This document shows positions 6,663 to 8,211 of a stretch of 8,211 bases of DNA, piece by piece. The position numbers were made by a program, and so were the translations under genes. The stretch comes from Clostridiales bacterium (GTDB lineage Bacteria > Bacillota > Clostridia > Oscillospirales > Acutalibacteraceae). The notes under the pieces were generated by a model. It was not told the origin of the DNA and did not search any database. It saw only the letters and a list, made by a program, of their open reading frames with translations. The stretch spans positions 1-8,211 of the forward strand of contig JAAYWU010000342.1 of NCBI GenBank assembly GCA_012516295.1, in the 5' to 3' direction. The first letter of the stretch is position 1. Every line of letters starts with the position of its first letter.

Positions 6663-7295
6663 TTACGCCTCGATTGCGGCAAGAACTCGTTTTGTTGTAC
6701 TTGCAACATCTTCGTGCCCTTCTACAACATAAAGCTTGCCCTGCTTGGAATAGTAGCCTTTCAGAGGCTCGGTTTGGTCATGATATACCTTCAAGCGCTC
6801 TTTGACTGTATCCGGGTGATCATCCTTGCGCTGAACAAGGGTGCCGCCGCATTTGCTGCATACGCCCTCGACATCCGGCTTATTGTAAACCAGGTGGTAG
6901 CTGGCGCCGCAGCTCTCGCAGACACGGCGTCCGGACATGCGCTCCACGATGACCTCATCAGGAACCTCAATATCGATTACCTTGTCGATCGCAATGCCCA
7001 TTTTGTCCAGAGCCTCGGCCTGAGGAATCGTGCGCGGAAAACCGTCCAGTACAAAACCGTTGCTGCAGTCATCCTTGGCTAAACGCTCCTGGATGATGCC
7101 GATAACGACCTCATCCGGAACAAGTTTGCCCGCATCCACAAAGGATTTTGCGCGAATTCCCATTTCAGTGCCGCTTTTCAGCGCTTCACGGATAATGTTG
7201 CCCGTAGAAATTGTTGGAATATTGAAACGCTCACAGATTACTTCTGCTTGCGTACCCTTACCGGCGCCGGGAGCGCCGAGAAGTATCAGCTTCAT
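6663..7295 (-). CDS. adk: Adenylate kinase, zinc-binding long form
   Basis: The 210-residue enzyme catalyses ATP + AMP to 2 ADP in the cytoplasm. Visible parts are the P-loop GAPGAGKGT (residues 7-15), the AMP-binding STGNIIREAL (30-39) and DGFPRT (84-89), and the LID domain with Cys126, Cys129, Cys146 and Cys149. These cysteines form the structural zinc site found in many Gram-positive adenylate kinases. The arginine-rich segment RKDDHPDTVKERL (156-168) follows. At position 33 Asn replaces the Asp most common in the STGD motif; I take this as lineage variation, not loss of function. AAGGAG precedes the ATG and begins right after the secY stop, 16 bases away. Confidence 0.98.
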   Translation of the reverse strand: MKLILLGAPGAGKGTQAEVICERFNIPTISTGNIIREALKSGTEMGIRAKSFVDAGKLVPDEVVIGIIQERLAKDDCSNGFVLDGFPRTIPQAEALDKMGIAIDKVIDIEVPDEVIVERMSGRRVCESCGASYHLVYNKPDVEGVCSKCGGTLVQRKDDHPDTVKERLKVYHDQTEPLKGYYSKQGKLYVVEGHEDVASTTKRVLAAIEA

Positions 7296-7311
7296 ATTCT
7301 CTCACTCCTTA

Positions 7312-8211
7312 TCAATCAAGGAAGCCTTTGTAATGGCGCATCATCATCTGAGACTCCATCTGCTTCACGGTTTCCAGCGCGACGCCAACCAGAATCAGGA
7401 TGGACGTACCGCCGATCGACATGTTGTGCATGCCGGTAAAGGCACCGAAGCCAATTGGCAGAAGAGCGATTACTGAGAGGAACAGCGCGCCGATCAGCGT
7501 GATCTTGGAAAGAATCCTCGAAATGTAATCAGATGTCGGCTTACCGGGACGGATACCCGGGATTGTACCATTGTTCTGACGAAGATTATTGGCCATCTCA
7601 ATCGGATTATACTGAATTGCAACATAGAAATATGCAAACATTATAATCAACAGGAAATAAACTAACGAATACAGCAATCCGGTGGTGGAAAAAGCGTCGA
7701 AAAAGCTCTTCCAGAAGCCGGACAATACCCTTTTTCCAAGGAATAACTGAATCGTGCTAGGAATTGAGAGAATCGAGCTTGCGAAAATAATCGGCATAAC
7801 GCCGGACATCCCGACCTTGATCGGAATATGACTGCTCTGGCCGCCGTACATTTTTCTGCCCACCATGCGCTTTGCATACTGGACCGGAATACGGCGTTCC
7901 GCATCGTTCATAAAAACGATGACCCAGATAACGACCAGGAAAAGAATAACAAACAGCGGTACAAAGAAGTAGTACTTGCCGTAAGAACTGGCATCCTGAT
8001 TGGCAGCCTGCAGATACTGCCCCAACAGATTAATCGTATGCGGCATTCTTGCCACGATACCGGAGAACAGAAGTATGGAAATACCGTTGCCAATACCATG
8101 CTGGTTGATCTGCTCGCCCAGCCACATCATCAATGCGGTACCGGCGGTAAACACCATGATAATGACAAATGCTGCAAAAACTTCCTCCCAGCCCTTTGTG
8201 TACTTCGTAAT
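7312..8211 (-). CDS. secY: Preprotein translocase subunit SecY (5' part outside window)
   Basis: The frame is open to the window edge and gives the last 299 residues of a protein usually about 430 long. The Met at 8157 is internal, because ITKYTKGWEEVFAAFV upstream of it continues the SecY sequence. The fragment spans roughly transmembrane helices 4-10. It includes the conserved MWLGEQI-x-GIGNGIS region, the loop with ERRIPVQYAKR, and the ribosome/SecA-contacting loop NPIEMANNLRQNNGTIPGIR, and it ends MMMRHYKGFLD. SecY forms the protein-conducting channel with SecE and SecG. The plug and lateral-gate helices 2-3 are outside the window. It heads the visible part of the operon, as expected between rplO and adk. 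Confidence 0.99.
   Translation of the reverse strand: MTKYTKGWEEVFAAFVIIMVFTAGTALMMWLGEQINQHGIGNGISILLFSGIVARMPHTINLLGQYLQAANQDASSYGKYYFFVPLFVILFLVVIWVIVFMNDAERRIPVQYAKRMVGRKMYGGQSSHIPIKVGMSGVMPIIFASSILSIPSTIQLFLGKRVLSGFWKSFFDAFSTTGLLYSLVYFLLIIMFAYFYVAIQYNPIEMANNLRQNNGTIPGIRPGKPTSDYISRILSKITLIGALFLSVIALLPIGFGAFTGMHNMSIGGTSILILVGVALETVKQMESQMMMRHYKGFLD

Noticed and set aside
6133..6732. 199-codon plus-strand open frame
   Set aside because: It is antisense to map and the end of adk and shows no recognisable protein features.
7312..8157. secY starting at the Met at 8157
   Set aside because: The frame stays open to the window edge, and the 18 codons upstream read as normal SecY sequence, so the Met is internal.

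Overview
The window is a chromosomal piece of a Firmicute, most likely of class Clostridia. The Oscillospirales/Ruminococcaceae side is my best guess, made from protein flavour only. The grounds are gene order (secY-adk-map-KOW-infA-rpmJ-rpsM-rpsK-rpsD-rpoA-rplQ, with rpsD inside the cluster), strong AGGAGG-type ribosome binding sites, zinc-binding forms of Adk, S4 and L36, and a roughly balanced base composition. Every gene I can support lies on the minus strand, so the window is read from right to left.

From 8211 down to 2358 runs the distal half of the large ribosomal-protein gene cluster: secY (its 5' part is outside the window), adk, map, a small KOW-domain gene, infA, rpmJ (37 codons), rpsM, rpsK, rpsD, rpoA and rplQ. 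Gaps are 2 to 72 bases and no internal terminator is visible, so it looks like one co-transcribed unit. It supplies the Sec channel core, methionine removal from new proteins, adenylate balance, initiation factor 1, five ribosomal proteins and the RNA polymerase alpha subunit.

Behind rplQ (2306-2342) sit two overlapping terminator-like hairpins that share an arm. Only 24 bases later starts a DUF523/TudS-type gene (1832-2281) with the three conserved cysteines of a [4Fe-4S] desulfidase family. It has no obvious promoter of its own and ends in a strong GC-rich terminator (1737-1773). In well-known Firmicutes the genes behind rplQ are usually ecfA-ecfT-truA-rplM-rpsI, so the cluster border differs here.

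The left part (1-1525) is the first 508 codons of an exported protein made of repeated beta-rich, Ig-like units. A 56-base stretch of its gene recurs exactly 252 bases (84 codons) away with two mismatches. The roughly 300-base gap before it holds the terminator and an AT-rich presumed promoter region with inverted repeats.

Most of the window is conserved housekeeping DNA. I do not see a clear new biological system. The items most worth a second look are the exported repeat protein, the shared-arm double terminator in front of the TudS-like gene, and a 13-codon reading frame whose stop overlaps the rpoA start.
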